DNA from: Chloroflexi bacterium CFX6 | GTDB lineage: Bacteria; Chloroflexota; Anaerolineae; Anaerolineales; Villigracilaceae | DNA length: 64,000 bases | Direction of reading: 5' to 3' | Assembly: GCA_030263595.1 (NCBI GenBank) | Contig: SZPG01000010.1 | Location: 1 to 64,000 of the forward strand | Shown: piece after piece, positions 34,641 through 43,357 of the stretch | Layout of the letters: every line of letters begins with the position of its first letter | Numbering within the stretch: position 1 is the stretch's first letter | Notes under the pieces: model-generated | What the model saw: only the letters and a program-made list of their open reading frames with translations | What the model was told of the DNA's origin: nothing | The model's database searches: none | Translations under genes and position numbers: made by a program

Positions 34641-35291
34641 ATGTCTGAAGAACTCTACAAGCAAATGGCGCAGAGCATCATCGAAGGCGAAAAGGAGACC
34701 GCGGTCGAACTCGCCCAAAAATCCATCGAACTGAACATGCACCCGTTGGACACGATCACAAAGGGATTCGTGGTCGGCGTGAATTACATCGGCGACCAGT
34801 TCGGGAAGGGCGAAGCGTTCCTGCCGGAACTGGTGATGGCGGGCGAGGCGATGAAGGCTGCGGTGGCCGTGCTCGAACCGGAACTGCTGAAACTCGGCGA
34901 GGCGCGCGAGATGATGGGACGCGTGGTGCTTGCAACGGTCGAAGGCGACATCCACGAGATCGGCAAGACGCTGGTCGGCACGATGCTCAGCGCGTCCGGT
35001 TTTGAGGTCGTTGACCTGGGCGTGGACCAACCCGCCGAGAAGATCATCGGCAAGGCGCTCGAGATCGACGCGCAGCTCATTGGCATGAGCGCGCTGCTGA
35101 CCACGACGATGGTTCGTCAGCGCGAGGTCATCGAGGAATTGGACAAGGAAGGCTTGCGTCCGCGCATCAAGGTGATGGTCGGCGGCGCGCCGATCACAAA
35201 GGATTGGGCGGACAAGATCAAGGCGGACGGCACGTCGGAAGACGCCGTCGGCGCGGTGCAACTGGCGAAGAAACTGGTTGGAAAGGAATAA
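34641..35291 (+). CDS. Corrinoid (methyl-carrier) protein of the MtaC/MttC family
   Basis: A 216-residue B12-binding methyl-group carrier. The N-terminal helical cap (about 1-85, PELVMAGEAMKAAV) is followed by a Rossmann domain with the cobalt-ligand motif GDIHEIGKTLV (DxHxxG, about 103-109), VDLGVDQPAE, and a nucleotide-loop MVGGAPIT (about 180). It carries the methyl group from the MttB enzymes to a second methyltransferase, which is not in this window. It is the only corrinoid protein here beside three MttB paralogues. SD GGAG lies upstream. Confidence 0.94.
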   Translation: MSEELYKQMAQSIIEGEKETAVELAQKSIELNMHPLDTITKGFVVGVNYIGDQFGKGEAFLPELVMAGEAMKAAVAVLEPELLKLGEAREMMGRVVLATVEGDIHEIGKTLVGTMLSASGFEVVDLGVDQPAEKIIGKALEIDAQLIGMSALLTTTMVRQREVIEELDKEGLRPRIKVMVGGAPITKDWADKIKADGTSEDAVGAVQLAKKLVGKE

Positions 35292-35300
35292 ATTTTGGAC

Positions 35301-35350
35301 TCCAACGTCTCCTGACGTTGGATGAGAAGGTTCAAAGTCTGGAGACTTTG
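35301..35350 (+). promoter_or_regulatory. Tandem hairpins between the corrinoid and first mttB-like gene
   Basis: TCCAACGT pairs with ACGTTGGA (35301-35322) and CAAAGTC pairs with GACTTTG (35333-35350). No T run follows, so these are more likely RNA stability or processing elements than terminators. They could set a different level of the carrier protein and the methyltransferases. Confidence 0.5.
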
Positions 35351-35402
35351 GACTCCGTGACCAACAAAGAGAGAGTAGAGACAGAAGCCTCGGGAGGGCG
35401 CT

Positions 35403-36854
35403 ATGTCAAAAAACATCAAGTCAATCACCAATCCGAAGTTGAAGCTGGAAATCCTGTCAACGGAGGAAGTGCAGAAGATCCACGATGCCACATTATGGAT
35501 CATCGAAAACGTCGGCGTGCGGTTTCCATCCGAGCGGGCGTTGGAAATTTGGGAAGCCAACGGCGCAACGGTTGACCGCGAAAAGAAGATCGTGCGCGCC
35601 AAGCCGAAGGTCATAGAGGACGCGTTGAAGAAATGTCCGCCCGCGTACACGCTCGCGGCGCGCGATCCTCAGCAGGATTGTCCGCTGGATGGGAACCACG
35701 TCTTCCTCGGGACGGACGGCTGCGGCGTGGAAGTGATAGACATCGAAACCGGTCAAAAACGGACCTCGAGCCTGCGCGATGTCCGAGACATTGCCCGCGT
35801 CGCCGACGCCACGGAGGAGGTCGGCTTCCACTGGGTGCCGGTCTCCGCGCAGGACAAGCCCGCCGAGACGCGCGGCTTGCATGAGATCAAGACCATCTGG
35901 GAGAACTCCACCAAGCACGTCCAGACCGAATCGATCTACAGCATCCATGAGGCACATGCCGCGATGGAAATGGCGGCGCTGCTCGTCGGCGGCAAGGACG
36001 AGTTACGCAAGCGACCCGTCCTTTCGTTGATGCAATGCACCGCCTCCCCTCTCGGTCACGATGGCGGCAGTCTCGATGCGGCGCTGATCGCGGCGGAGCA
36101 TGGCATCCCGACCGGTTTCATGACCATGGCATCCTGCCTGACGACCGGTCCCGCAACGATGGCGGGCAACCTGGCGGTCGGCAACGCGGAGGTTATCGCG
36201 GGGACGGCGTTGCTGCAACTCGCATTCCCCGGCGCGCCGGTCTTTTATGCCGCCGCGCAAACTGCCGCGGACCTGCAATCCGGCGCCTACACCGGCGGCG
36301 GACCGGAGGACTTCCTCTTCGGCGCGGCGACCAACGTGCTGGCAGACTTTTACAACATTCCTCTTTCCATGGGCGCGTTTGCCACCGGCGCCAAGGAACC
36401 CAACTGGCAGGCGGGGCTGGAGGGCGCCATGTCCAGTTTCATGGCGGGCGTGGTCATGTCCGATATGCTGCTGGGCTGCGGGTTCCTGCACGGGAGCCGC
36501 ATCTGGTCCTATGCAGAGATGATGATGGACTGCGAGATCTTCTCCATCGTCCACAAGATGATGCAGGGCATCGAAGTCAACGAGGAGACGCTTGCATTGG
36601 AAACGATCGCAAAGGTCGGACCGGGAGGTCACTACCTCGCGCAGAAACATACGCGCAAACACGCCCGCGAACTCTTCCGCCCCGAATTCATGGACCGCCG
36701 TCCGTACACGGAGTGGGAAACGAAGAAGGACGACGCGCGCGATTGGGCGCTCGCCAAGGCGAGGCGGATTTTGCAGGAGCATCAACCCGATCCGCTCGAC
36801 CCGAAGATCAGCGCAGAGATGGCAAGGATCATCGAGGCGGTGGAGAAGGTCTAA
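35403..36854 (+). CDS. MttB-family (non-pyrrolysine) methylamine:corrinoid methyltransferase, paralogue 1
   Basis: A 483-residue TIM-barrel methyltransferase of the trimethylamine methyltransferase superfamily (COG5598-type). Marks are TLWIIENVGVRFPSERALE near the N terminus, SPLGHDGGSLDAAL and GLEGAMSSFMAGVVMSDMLLG in the barrel, and the C-terminal HLAQKHTRKHARELFRPE. The frame is continuous with no internal amber codon, so it lacks pyrrolysine. Non-Pyl relatives such as MtgB demethylate glycine betaine, and others act on proline betaine or carnitine; which applies here is unknown. It probably hands the methyl group to the carrier encoded just upstream. Confidence 0.9.
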   Translation: MSKNIKSITNPKLKLEILSTEEVQKIHDATLWIIENVGVRFPSERALEIWEANGATVDREKKIVRAKPKVIEDALKKCPPAYTLAARDPQQDCPLDGNHVFLGTDGCGVEVIDIETGQKRTSSLRDVRDIARVADATEEVGFHWVPVSAQDKPAETRGLHEIKTIWENSTKHVQTESIYSIHEAHAAMEMAALLVGGKDELRKRPVLSLMQCTASPLGHDGGSLDAALIAAEHGIPTGFMTMASCLTTGPATMAGNLAVGNAEVIAGTALLQLAFPGAPVFYAAAQTAADLQSGAYTGGGPEDFLFGAATNVLADFYNIPLSMGAFATGAKEPNWQAGLEGAMSSFMAGVVMSDMLLGCGFLHGSRIWSYAEMMMDCEIFSIVHKMMQGIEVNEETLALETIAKVGPGGHYLAQKHTRKHARELFRPEFMDRRPYTEWETKKDDARDWALAKARRILQEHQPDPLDPKISAEMARIIEAVEKV

Positions 36855-36855
36855 A

Positions 36856-36959
36856 TGTCATTGCGAGGAGCAGTTTTTGCGACGAAGCAATCTCAATGAG
36901 CAAATAAACGCTTCTACACAATATTGGAGATTGCTTCGCAACGAGCGCTCGCAATGACA
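36856..36959. repeat. Palindromic extragenic repeat, CATTGCGAG family
   Basis: TGTCATTGCGAGGAG at the left and CGCTCGCAATGACA at the right form inverted ends. The inner GAAGCAATCTC pairs with GAGATTGCTTC. It fills the gap between mttB paralogues 1 and 2. Confidence 0.85.
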
Positions 36960-36983
36960 TAATCGAAGAAAGGAATTAAAGGT

Positions 36984-38465
36984 ATGCAGCCCAAACTCAC
37001 ATTACTTTCCGACGAAGTCCTGCCCCGCATCGTGGACGAGGCATATCAACTCATGCTCAAGCCGGGTATCAAGGTGATGAACGCGGAGGCGCGTCAACTC
37101 CTCGCCGAGGCGGGCGCGCAGGTGGACGAAGAAACGTTCGTCGTCAAAATCCCGGAGCAGATCGTCAAGACCGCGCTGAGCACCGTCCCGCAAAAGTTCT
37201 ATCTTTACGATTACGACGGAAACCCCAAAGTGGAATACGGCGGCGACACGGTGCAGTTCGATCCGGGTTCTTCCGGCGTCACCATTCTCGACCCCGACAC
37301 CTTCGAGCACAAAACCACCGAAACGCATGACCTGATCAAACTCATCAAGATCGCGGAACAACTCCCGCAATACGACGCGCAATCCACAGCGGTTGTCTGC
37401 GACGACGTGCCCAAGGACATCCATGACCTGTATCGTTTGTACCTGGTGATGCTGTACTCGAAGAAACCGATTGTGACCGGCGCATTCACGAACACGACAG
37501 TCCACCACATGATCGAGATGCTCGCCATCTTTGCGGGCGGACACGACCAACTACGCGAGAAACCGCGCGCCATCTTCGACGTCTGTCCCTCGCCGCCGTT
37601 GATCTGGTCGAACTTCGGCGCGGGGAATCTCATTACCCTCGCACGCGCGGGCATCCCGGCAGAGATCGTTTCCATGCCTCTGGCAGGCGCGGCGGCGCCG
37701 GTCACATTGTTGGGCGCGGTCACGCAGCACGCGGCGGAATGTCTCTCCGGCATCACCATCCATCAACTCGCAAAACCCGGCTCCCCCATCGTGTGGGGCG
37801 GCGCGCCCGCCATCTTCGACATGCGCAAGGGCGGAACGCCGATGGGTTCAGTCGAAACCGCCATGATCGACTCCTCGTACGCGCAGGTCGGCAAATCGCT
37901 CGGTCTGCCCACACACGCCTACCTCGGTACGACCGAATCGAAAGTTCTCGACATGCAAGCCGGTCTCGAAAGCGGCATGGGCGCGTTGATCGGCGCGTTG
38001 AGCGGCATCAACATGATCTCCGGTTCGGGCATGTTGGATTCGCTCCTCTGTCAAAGCCCCGAAAAACTCGTCATTGATGCGGAGGGCATTGCCATGGCGA
38101 AGCGCATGTTGCAGGGGATGAAAATCCACACCGAGACGCTCGCCACAGGCTTCTACGACAACGACATCAACTTCAAGGGCGGCGATTTCCTCAAACAAAA
38201 GATCACGATGAAGTTGTTCCGCGAGGAGCAGCACATTCCGAGCAACGTCATTGACCGGGATTCGATCCGCGGCTGGAAGGCATCCGGCGGATTGGACACC
38301 CTCGGGCGCGCCAAACTCCGCGTCAAGGAACTGCTCGCTTCATACACCAAGCCGGAACTTGATCCTGTTAAAGTGGAGCGGCTCCACGCCTTTGTCCTTG
38401 ACCTCGCGCGCAAGGCGGGAATGGACGCGCTGCCATCGCACGAACTTGCGCCGGTTGTGGCATAG
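36984..38465 (+). CDS. MttB-family (non-pyrrolysine) methylamine:corrinoid methyltransferase, paralogue 2
   Basis: A 493-residue member of the same superfamily but clearly distinct in sequence from paralogues 1 and 3. MLKPGIKVMNAEARQLL opens the N-terminal region, SPPLIWSNFGAGNLITL and GAVTQHAAECLSGITIHQ lie in the barrel, and the tail is FKGGDFLKQKITMKLFREEQHIP. No in-frame amber codon. A ribosome site GAAAGGA lies upstream. Its own substrate is unknown, but the divergence from its neighbours suggests a different methylated compound or a different step. It ends before a 13-bp hairpin. Confidence 0.88.
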   Translation: MQPKLTLLSDEVLPRIVDEAYQLMLKPGIKVMNAEARQLLAEAGAQVDEETFVVKIPEQIVKTALSTVPQKFYLYDYDGNPKVEYGGDTVQFDPGSSGVTILDPDTFEHKTTETHDLIKLIKIAEQLPQYDAQSTAVVCDDVPKDIHDLYRLYLVMLYSKKPIVTGAFTNTTVHHMIEMLAIFAGGHDQLREKPRAIFDVCPSPPLIWSNFGAGNLITLARAGIPAEIVSMPLAGAAAPVTLLGAVTQHAAECLSGITIHQLAKPGSPIVWGGAPAIFDMRKGGTPMGSVETAMIDSSYAQVGKSLGLPTHAYLGTTESKVLDMQAGLESGMGALIGALSGINMISGSGMLDSLLCQSPEKLVIDAEGIAMAKRMLQGMKIHTETLATGFYDNDINFKGGDFLKQKITMKLFREEQHIPSNVIDRDSIRGWKASGGLDTLGRAKLRVKELLASYTKPELDPVKVERLHAFVLDLARKAGMDALPSHELAPVVA

Positions 38466-38470
38466 AAGGC

Positions 38471-38514
38471 ACACAAGTAGACAGGTACACAGGTAAATAC
38501 GTGTCTACTTGTGT
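38471..38514 (+). terminator. Hairpin after paralogue 2
   Basis: ACACAAGTAGACA (38471-38483) pairs with TGTCTACTTGTGT (38502-38514), 13 bp. The T content after it is modest, so it may be a weak terminator or a processing site. Confidence 0.5.
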
Positions 38515-38677
38515 ACTTGTTTACTTGTGCACTTTACTTCCTCCCCATGCTCGATCTCATCCAACTCCTCCGCGTCCCTTGCGTGGACCCTCACTTCGAC
38601 ATTTCCCCGGACACCTCCAAACTCGCCTTTGCGTGGAACAAAACCGGCGAATGGCAGATTTATGAGGTGGAGTTATC

Positions 38678-38714
38678 CCCCTCTCCCCATGGGAGAGGGG
38701 TTAGGGGTGAGGGC
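38678..38714. repeat. Repeat unit inserted in frame in the S9 peptidase
   Basis: The run CCCCTCTCCCCATGGGAGAG and its continuation TTAGGGGTGAGGG is a widespread extragenic repeat type. Here it encodes SPSPHGRGVRGEGA between the propeller strands, where the family has no such sequence. Confidence 0.7.
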
Positions 38715-39137
38715 GCGATCCGACTCACTTCCGGTCCCGGCGGAAAGTTCAACCCGCGCTACTCCCCCGATGGCTCGCGCCTCGCGTATGTTTTAGATGC
38801 GGACGGAAGCGAAAGTTATCACCTCATCGTCTACGATTTCACCTCACAACAACACACTGATTTAACTCATAATATCTCTCACGCTTTGCAATCCAACTTC
38901 TGCTGGTCGCCGGATGGAAGTCAACTCGCGTTTCTCAGCGATGAAAAGGGACATTTCAGCGCGTATGTCATCCCGTCAAATGGCGGCGAACCGCAACTCG
39001 CGCTGGACACCGGTCACCCCGCCTGGCAGGTGGAGTGGTCGCCGGACGGGAGGCATCTGGCGGTCTGTTGTGAAATGCGCGGGCAGGATTATGGCGTATT
39101 TATTGTCAATCTTGAAAACAAAGAAGTCACCATGTTG

Positions 39138-39240
39138 TGTCACCCTGAGCGACAGCGACACTTGCACCGTACGCAAGTGCAGGTGAGGGTCTCTGACAAC
39201 AGCGAGGAGATTCTTCTCCCCTACGGGGCTCAGAATGACA
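39138..39240. repeat. Second repeat unit inserted in frame in the S9 peptidase
   Basis: Begins TGTCACCCTGAGCG and ends GGGGCTCAGAATGACA, the inverted-end pattern of extragenic repeats. The interior has the hairpin CACTTGC/GCAAGTG. The codons it adds (HPERQRHLHRTQVQVRV onward) look foreign to the family. Confidence 0.75.
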
Positions 39241-40413
39241 TGATAAATGCCCACGAACCGAAATGGTCACTTGATGGAAAGAGACTTGCATTCCATTCCG
39301 ATTTGCACGGGTGGTTCGACATTGGTGTCTATGATTTAGTCGCGAAAGAAATGGAGTGGGTCACAAAGGGCAAGGGTGATTCACAAGCGCCGATTTTTTT
39401 GGAAACCAACAGCAAGCTGTTGGATTTCCAGAAGCAAAATTCTGGATTTCATACCCAAATTGCCTATACGCAGAGCAAGGGAACAATGAATTGGATTGAG
39501 GCGTTTCGACTACGCCCCGCTCCGCTCAACGCGAGAAGGTATCAGATTGGACAAGGCATCCACAGCGGGATCAGGCTCACGTCCGATTTGAAGCGGATGG
39601 TGACTGCATTCAGCAGTCCAAGCAAGCCGCCCGATCTTTGGATGATTGATCTCGAGTCGGGCAAGTCCATCCAGTTGACGAACTCACTGCCGGAAGAATT
39701 GATGGACGTACCGCCCAAAGCAAGTTCCCGCGCCTGCGGTGGTGATGATCCACGGCGGACCGAACTGGCATTACTCGGCGGAGTGGAACCCGGTCATGGC
39801 GCATTTGGCGAGTAGAGGATTTGTTGTTTTGTGCCCCAACTATCGCGGCTCGACAGGGTATGGGAGGAACTGGCAATACGCGGCGCGCTTCGATCTGGGC
39901 GGTGTGGATACACGCGATGTTGCGGCAGGAGCGCAGTATCTTTTGCGTGAGGGGATCGCAAACAAAGTGGCAGTGACAGGCAGAAGTCATGGCGGTTATT
40001 TGACGATGACTTGCCTGACTCAATTCCCGGAGTTATGGTGCGCGGGCTCGGCGGTCGTGCCGTTCACCAACTGGTTCAAGTCGCACGAGGATTCGCGCGA
40101 AGACCTGCAGCATTGGAACATCGAGAACATGGGTGACCCAAAGGAAAATCATGAGCGGTGGTATGAGGCATCGCCGTATTTCTTTTTGGATAAAATTCAA
40201 GCGTCTGTGCAGATGATCTGCGGAGGCAACGATCCGCGCTGCCCGGCGAGCGATTCCATTGAGACGCGTGATAAACTTCTGTCACTTGGCAAAAACGTGG
40301 ATTTTCTTTTGTATGAGGATGAGGGGCATGCCTTTCTGAAGATCGGGAACATCGTCAACTCGGAAACAAGACGGGTTGAGTTTTTGGCGAGATCGTTGGA
40401 AAAATAATCATTC

Positions 40414-40537
40414 CGTCATTGCGAGCGAAGCGAAGCAACCCCCAACATAACAAAGGGATTGCTTCGTCGGGCTTGGTCTCGATACGTGCGGGAAAAGCAC
40501 TCGCTCCACTCGACCACCAACCCTCCTCGCAACGACA
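40414..40537. repeat. Palindromic extragenic repeat, CATTGCGAG family
   Basis: CGTCATTGCGAGCGAAGCG at the left and CCTCGCAACGACA at the right, with GGGATTGCTTCGTCGG inside. It fills the gap between the S9 gene and mttB paralogue 3. Confidence 0.75.
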
Positions 40538-40555
40538 TAAATCAGAGGAGCAATC

Positions 40556-41974
40556 ATGCCGCCATTGAAGTTCCTATCCGACGACGATATCCAAGCGATG
40601 CACGAAGCCACGCTTCGGGTCCTGCAGGAGGCGGGCGTCTTTTGGACGCACAAGCCCAGCCTCGAAATCCTGCAAGACGCGGGATGCACCATCAAAGGCA
40701 ACCGCGTCTTCTTCCCTCCCGACCTTGTGATTGATTCGATTGCGAAGGCGGACAAGCGTCCCGTCATCCGCGGACGCAACGGACAGGTCAACGAGTTGGG
40801 AGGCGGGAACTTATACTTCCACAACCTCGGCGGTGCGAGAGACGTGTTCGATACGAAAACCGGCACACGCCACGTGGCAACCGTACAGGATTCGAAGGAT
40901 GCGGTGCGCCTGCTCGATGCGCTTCCCAATTGTCATACCGTCACCCCATTCTTTACGCCGCCCGACGTATCCAATGAAATGCTTTCGCTGCACATGTATC
41001 GCAGCGCGCTCTCGTACACGACCAAACCCGTGCAGGGACCCGGCATCCAGTTCGGGCATGAGGTACGCTACGCGGTGGAAATGGCGGCAGTGGTCGGCAC
41101 ACCCGCGCATGAACTCACGTTGTCGCTTTCACCGGTCAGCCCGCTCACCATGCACGACATCGCCGCCGAAGCGATCATGGAGATGGCAAAGCACGGCGTG
41201 ATCCAATCCAACCTGCCCTGCCCAACCGGTGGCGCCACCTCACCGATGACCATTACGGGCAGCGTCGTGCAGCAAAGCGCTGAGACGCTCGCTCCGCTGG
41301 TACTGGCGCAGCTCATCAATCCGGGATGCGGCGTGGTGTATTGCGGGAGACTGGGGATGCTGGAGCCGCGCACCGGCTTGATCTGGGGAGGCGCGGAACT
41401 GGGCTTATCCTCCGCCGCCACGGTTCAACTCGGACATTATTACGGATTCAGCGTCAACGTATATGGGTTTTCAACGAACGCCCATACGCTCGACGCCCAG
41501 AACGCCTTCGAGCGCGGACTCAACGCCGCCATCCCTGCCCTGGCTGGCGCGGATGAACTCTCCGGCATCGGTGAAATGGAGGCGGGCGTGATGGGCTCCT
41601 TCGCGCAAATGGTTCTGGATAACGAACTTGCTGGAAGCGTGTTGCGATTACGCAAAGGACTCTCGGCGGACGCCGAACACCTCGCAGTGGACATCATCCT
41701 TGACGTCATGAACGGGACGCGCAATTTCCTCGGCCAGAAGCATACGATGAAACATCTGCGCGGCGGGGAAATGGCGCTGACAAAACTTGCCGAACGCAAT
41801 TCCTGGGATACCTGGGACGAAAAACTCGAACGCAAACAAATGGCGGATCATGCCATCGCCGAAGCGGAGAGGATTCTGCGCGAACACGAGGTCCCGCCGC
41901 TTTCGCCTGAGCAGGAAAGAGAACTTGATAAAATACTGGCGGCGGCTGAAGCGGAAACGGCGAAGAAGAAATAA
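40556..41974 (+). CDS. MttB-family (non-pyrrolysine) methylamine:corrinoid methyltransferase, paralogue 3
   Basis: A 472-residue paralogue. MHEATLRVLQEAGVFWTHKPS opens it; SPVSPLTMHDIAAEAIMEMAK and PCPTGGATSPMTITGSVVQQSAETLAP are barrel motifs, and FLGQKHTMKHLRGGEM ends it. No amber codon interrupts the frame. It is the third distinct member in 6.5 kb. Ribosome site AGAGGAG lies seven bases before the start. Substrate unknown; see the cluster finding. Confidence 0.9.
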   Translation: MPPLKFLSDDDIQAMHEATLRVLQEAGVFWTHKPSLEILQDAGCTIKGNRVFFPPDLVIDSIAKADKRPVIRGRNGQVNELGGGNLYFHNLGGARDVFDTKTGTRHVATVQDSKDAVRLLDALPNCHTVTPFFTPPDVSNEMLSLHMYRSALSYTTKPVQGPGIQFGHEVRYAVEMAAVVGTPAHELTLSLSPVSPLTMHDIAAEAIMEMAKHGVIQSNLPCPTGGATSPMTITGSVVQQSAETLAPLVLAQLINPGCGVVYCGRLGMLEPRTGLIWGGAELGLSSAATVQLGHYYGFSVNVYGFSTNAHTLDAQNAFERGLNAAIPALAGADELSGIGEMEAGVMGSFAQMVLDNELAGSVLRLRKGLSADAEHLAVDIILDVMNGTRNFLGQKHTMKHLRGGEMALTKLAERNSWDTWDEKLERKQMADHAIAEAERILREHEVPPLSPEQERELDKILAAAEAETAKKK

Positions 41975-41981
41975 AACAACC

Positions 41982-42087
41982 TTCATTGCGAGTCCCTGAA
42001 AAGAGCGAAGCAATCTCCCATAAAATGACTGTGCAAGGGATTGCTTCGGGATTTCGACGCTAACGCGTCTCAACCCTCGCAATGACA
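41982..42087. repeat. Palindromic extragenic repeat, CATTGCGAG family
   Basis: TTCATTGCGAGTCC at the left and CCTCGCAATGACA at the right, with GAAGCAATCTCCC and GGGATTGCTTC pairing inside. It fills the gap between mttB paralogue 3 and the M20 gene. Confidence 0.8.
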
Positions 42088-42098
42088 TAGGAGATAAC

Positions 42099-43259
42099 AT
42101 GCTCAAACAATCCCACGCAATCTCGGAAGAACTGATCGAATGGCGGCGCGATTTCCATCAGCATCCGGAGATCGGTTTCGACCTGCACCGCACGTCGAAG
42201 ATCGTGGCGGAGGAGTTGGAAAAGATGGGGTACAGAGTCAGGCGCGGGGTCGGGAAGACCGGGGTCGTCGCAGAGATCGGGGAGGGCGGCAAGGTGGTCG
42301 CCATCCGCGCGGACATGGACGCGCTGCCCATCCTCGAACAGAACGAATACGAGTACGCATCCAGAACGCCCGGCGCGATGCACGCCTGCGGGCACGACGC
42401 ACATACCGCCATGGCGCTCGGCGCGGCTTTATTGTTATCGAAGGAAAAACTGCCGGGGCGCGTGAGATTTTTATTCCAACCCTGCGAAGAAACCACGGAT
42501 GAGGAAAACAAAAGCGGCGCGCAGCGCATGGCGGCGGAAGGCGCAATGGAGGGCGTGGATTTCGTCATCGCGCAACACGTGGATCCGGCGCAGCCCGTCG
42601 GCACGATCGGCATCAACGCCGGTCCGTGTTCGGGCGGCGTGGATAATTGGTACGGCGTGATCACAGGCAAGGGCGGGCATGGAGCGCATCCCGACCAGAC
42701 GGTTGACCCGTTCCATTTGCTGGCGCACGTGATTTTGGGATTGAACGGGATCGTCTCGCGCAGGCTCGATCCATTCGAACCGGCGGTCGTCAGTATCGGC
42801 ATGGTCAACGGGGGACTCACTGAAAACGTAATCCCCGACGTGGTGAAATTGAGCGGGACGCTCCGCTATGCGAATCCCGATATTCACGAACGATTGCGCG
42901 AGGAGATCGGGCGGGCGTTCGATATTGCAAAGGCGATGGGAGGCGATTACGAACTGCGCTTCGAGTACGGCGGTCCGCCGATGGTCAACGACAAAACGGT
43001 CTCGGATGAGATCGAAGCGACCGCCAGGGAAATGCTCGGCAGTGAGAAGGTGCATGAAATCGGAAAAACGCTCGGCGCGGAGGATTTCGGCGTGTTCCTC
43101 GACCTTGCGCCCGGCGCGATGTTCACCCTCGGCACACAGAAAAAGGGGCACGAGGAATACAAACTCCATCACCCCAAATTCGACCTCGACGAACGCGCCC
43201 TGCCCATCGGCGCGGCGATGCTCGCGGAGACGGCAAAACGCTTTCTCGGTCGGGAATAG
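42099..43259 (+). CDS. M20-family amidohydrolase (hippurate/aminoacylase-like)
   Basis: A 386-residue zinc metallopeptidase/amidohydrolase. RRDFHQHPEIGFDLHRT opens it; AIRADMDALPILEQ, HACGHDAHTAMALGAA (metal-binding His/Asp), EPCEETTDEEN-like (FQPCEETTDEEN) and the dimerisation domain start KGGHGAHPDQTVDP are visible, and a late GAEDFGVFL supplies metal ligands. The family cleaves N-acyl amino acids and related amides. Its place behind the three methyltransferase genes suggests it opens or trims the same substrates, which is inference. Confidence 0.93.
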   Translation: MLKQSHAISEELIEWRRDFHQHPEIGFDLHRTSKIVAEELEKMGYRVRRGVGKTGVVAEIGEGGKVVAIRADMDALPILEQNEYEYASRTPGAMHACGHDAHTAMALGAALLLSKEKLPGRVRFLFQPCEETTDEENKSGAQRMAAEGAMEGVDFVIAQHVDPAQPVGTIGINAGPCSGGVDNWYGVITGKGGHGAHPDQTVDPFHLLAHVILGLNGIVSRRLDPFEPAVVSIGMVNGGLTENVIPDVVKLSGTLRYANPDIHERLREEIGRAFDIAKAMGGDYELRFEYGGPPMVNDKTVSDEIEATAREMLGSEKVHEIGKTLGAEDFGVFLDLAPGAMFTLGTQKKGHEEYKLHHPKFDLDERALPIGAAMLAETAKRFLGRE

Positions 43260-43301
43260 AACCGTGATCCCGCGTCGTGCCGGGCGCGGGACATTTGTTG
43301 C

Positions 43302-43331
43302 TTGCAGACAAAATATGGAATTTGCTATAAA
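43302..43331 (+). promoter_or_regulatory. Promoter of the small membrane protein gene
   Basis: TTGCAG (43302-43307), 18 bases, TATAAA (43326-43331). The start at 43358 follows 27 bases later. Confidence 0.5.
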
Positions 43332-43357
43332 ATAAACGCAGGGAAACTTTCCGGGGT

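Larger units (their letters stand above)
38547..40407 (+). pseudogene. S9-family prolyl-oligopeptidase-like peptidase, frame-broken
   Basis: The N-terminal part (38547 to about 39725) is a beta-propeller-like peptidase region (SPDGSRLAYVLDADGSES, SPDGSQLAFLSDEKGHF, SPDGRHLAVCCEM). The C-terminal part (to 40407) is an alpha/beta hydrolase with nucleophile GRSHGGYLT, Asp in GGNDPRCPAS and His in DEGHAFLK. The two lie in different frames; the junction near 39727 joins MDVP to a RPKQVPAPAVVMIHGGP reading, and roughly 18 residues expected between propeller and hydrolase are missing. Two extragenic repeats (38678-38714 and 39138-39240) also lie inside the reading frame. It is probably a decayed gene, but the frame break could be an assembly deletion. 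Confidence 0.75.

Noticed and set aside
35403-41974. Pyrrolysine-containing methyltransferases
   Set aside because: All three MttB-type frames are continuous; there is no in-frame amber codon and no Pyl genes are nearby.
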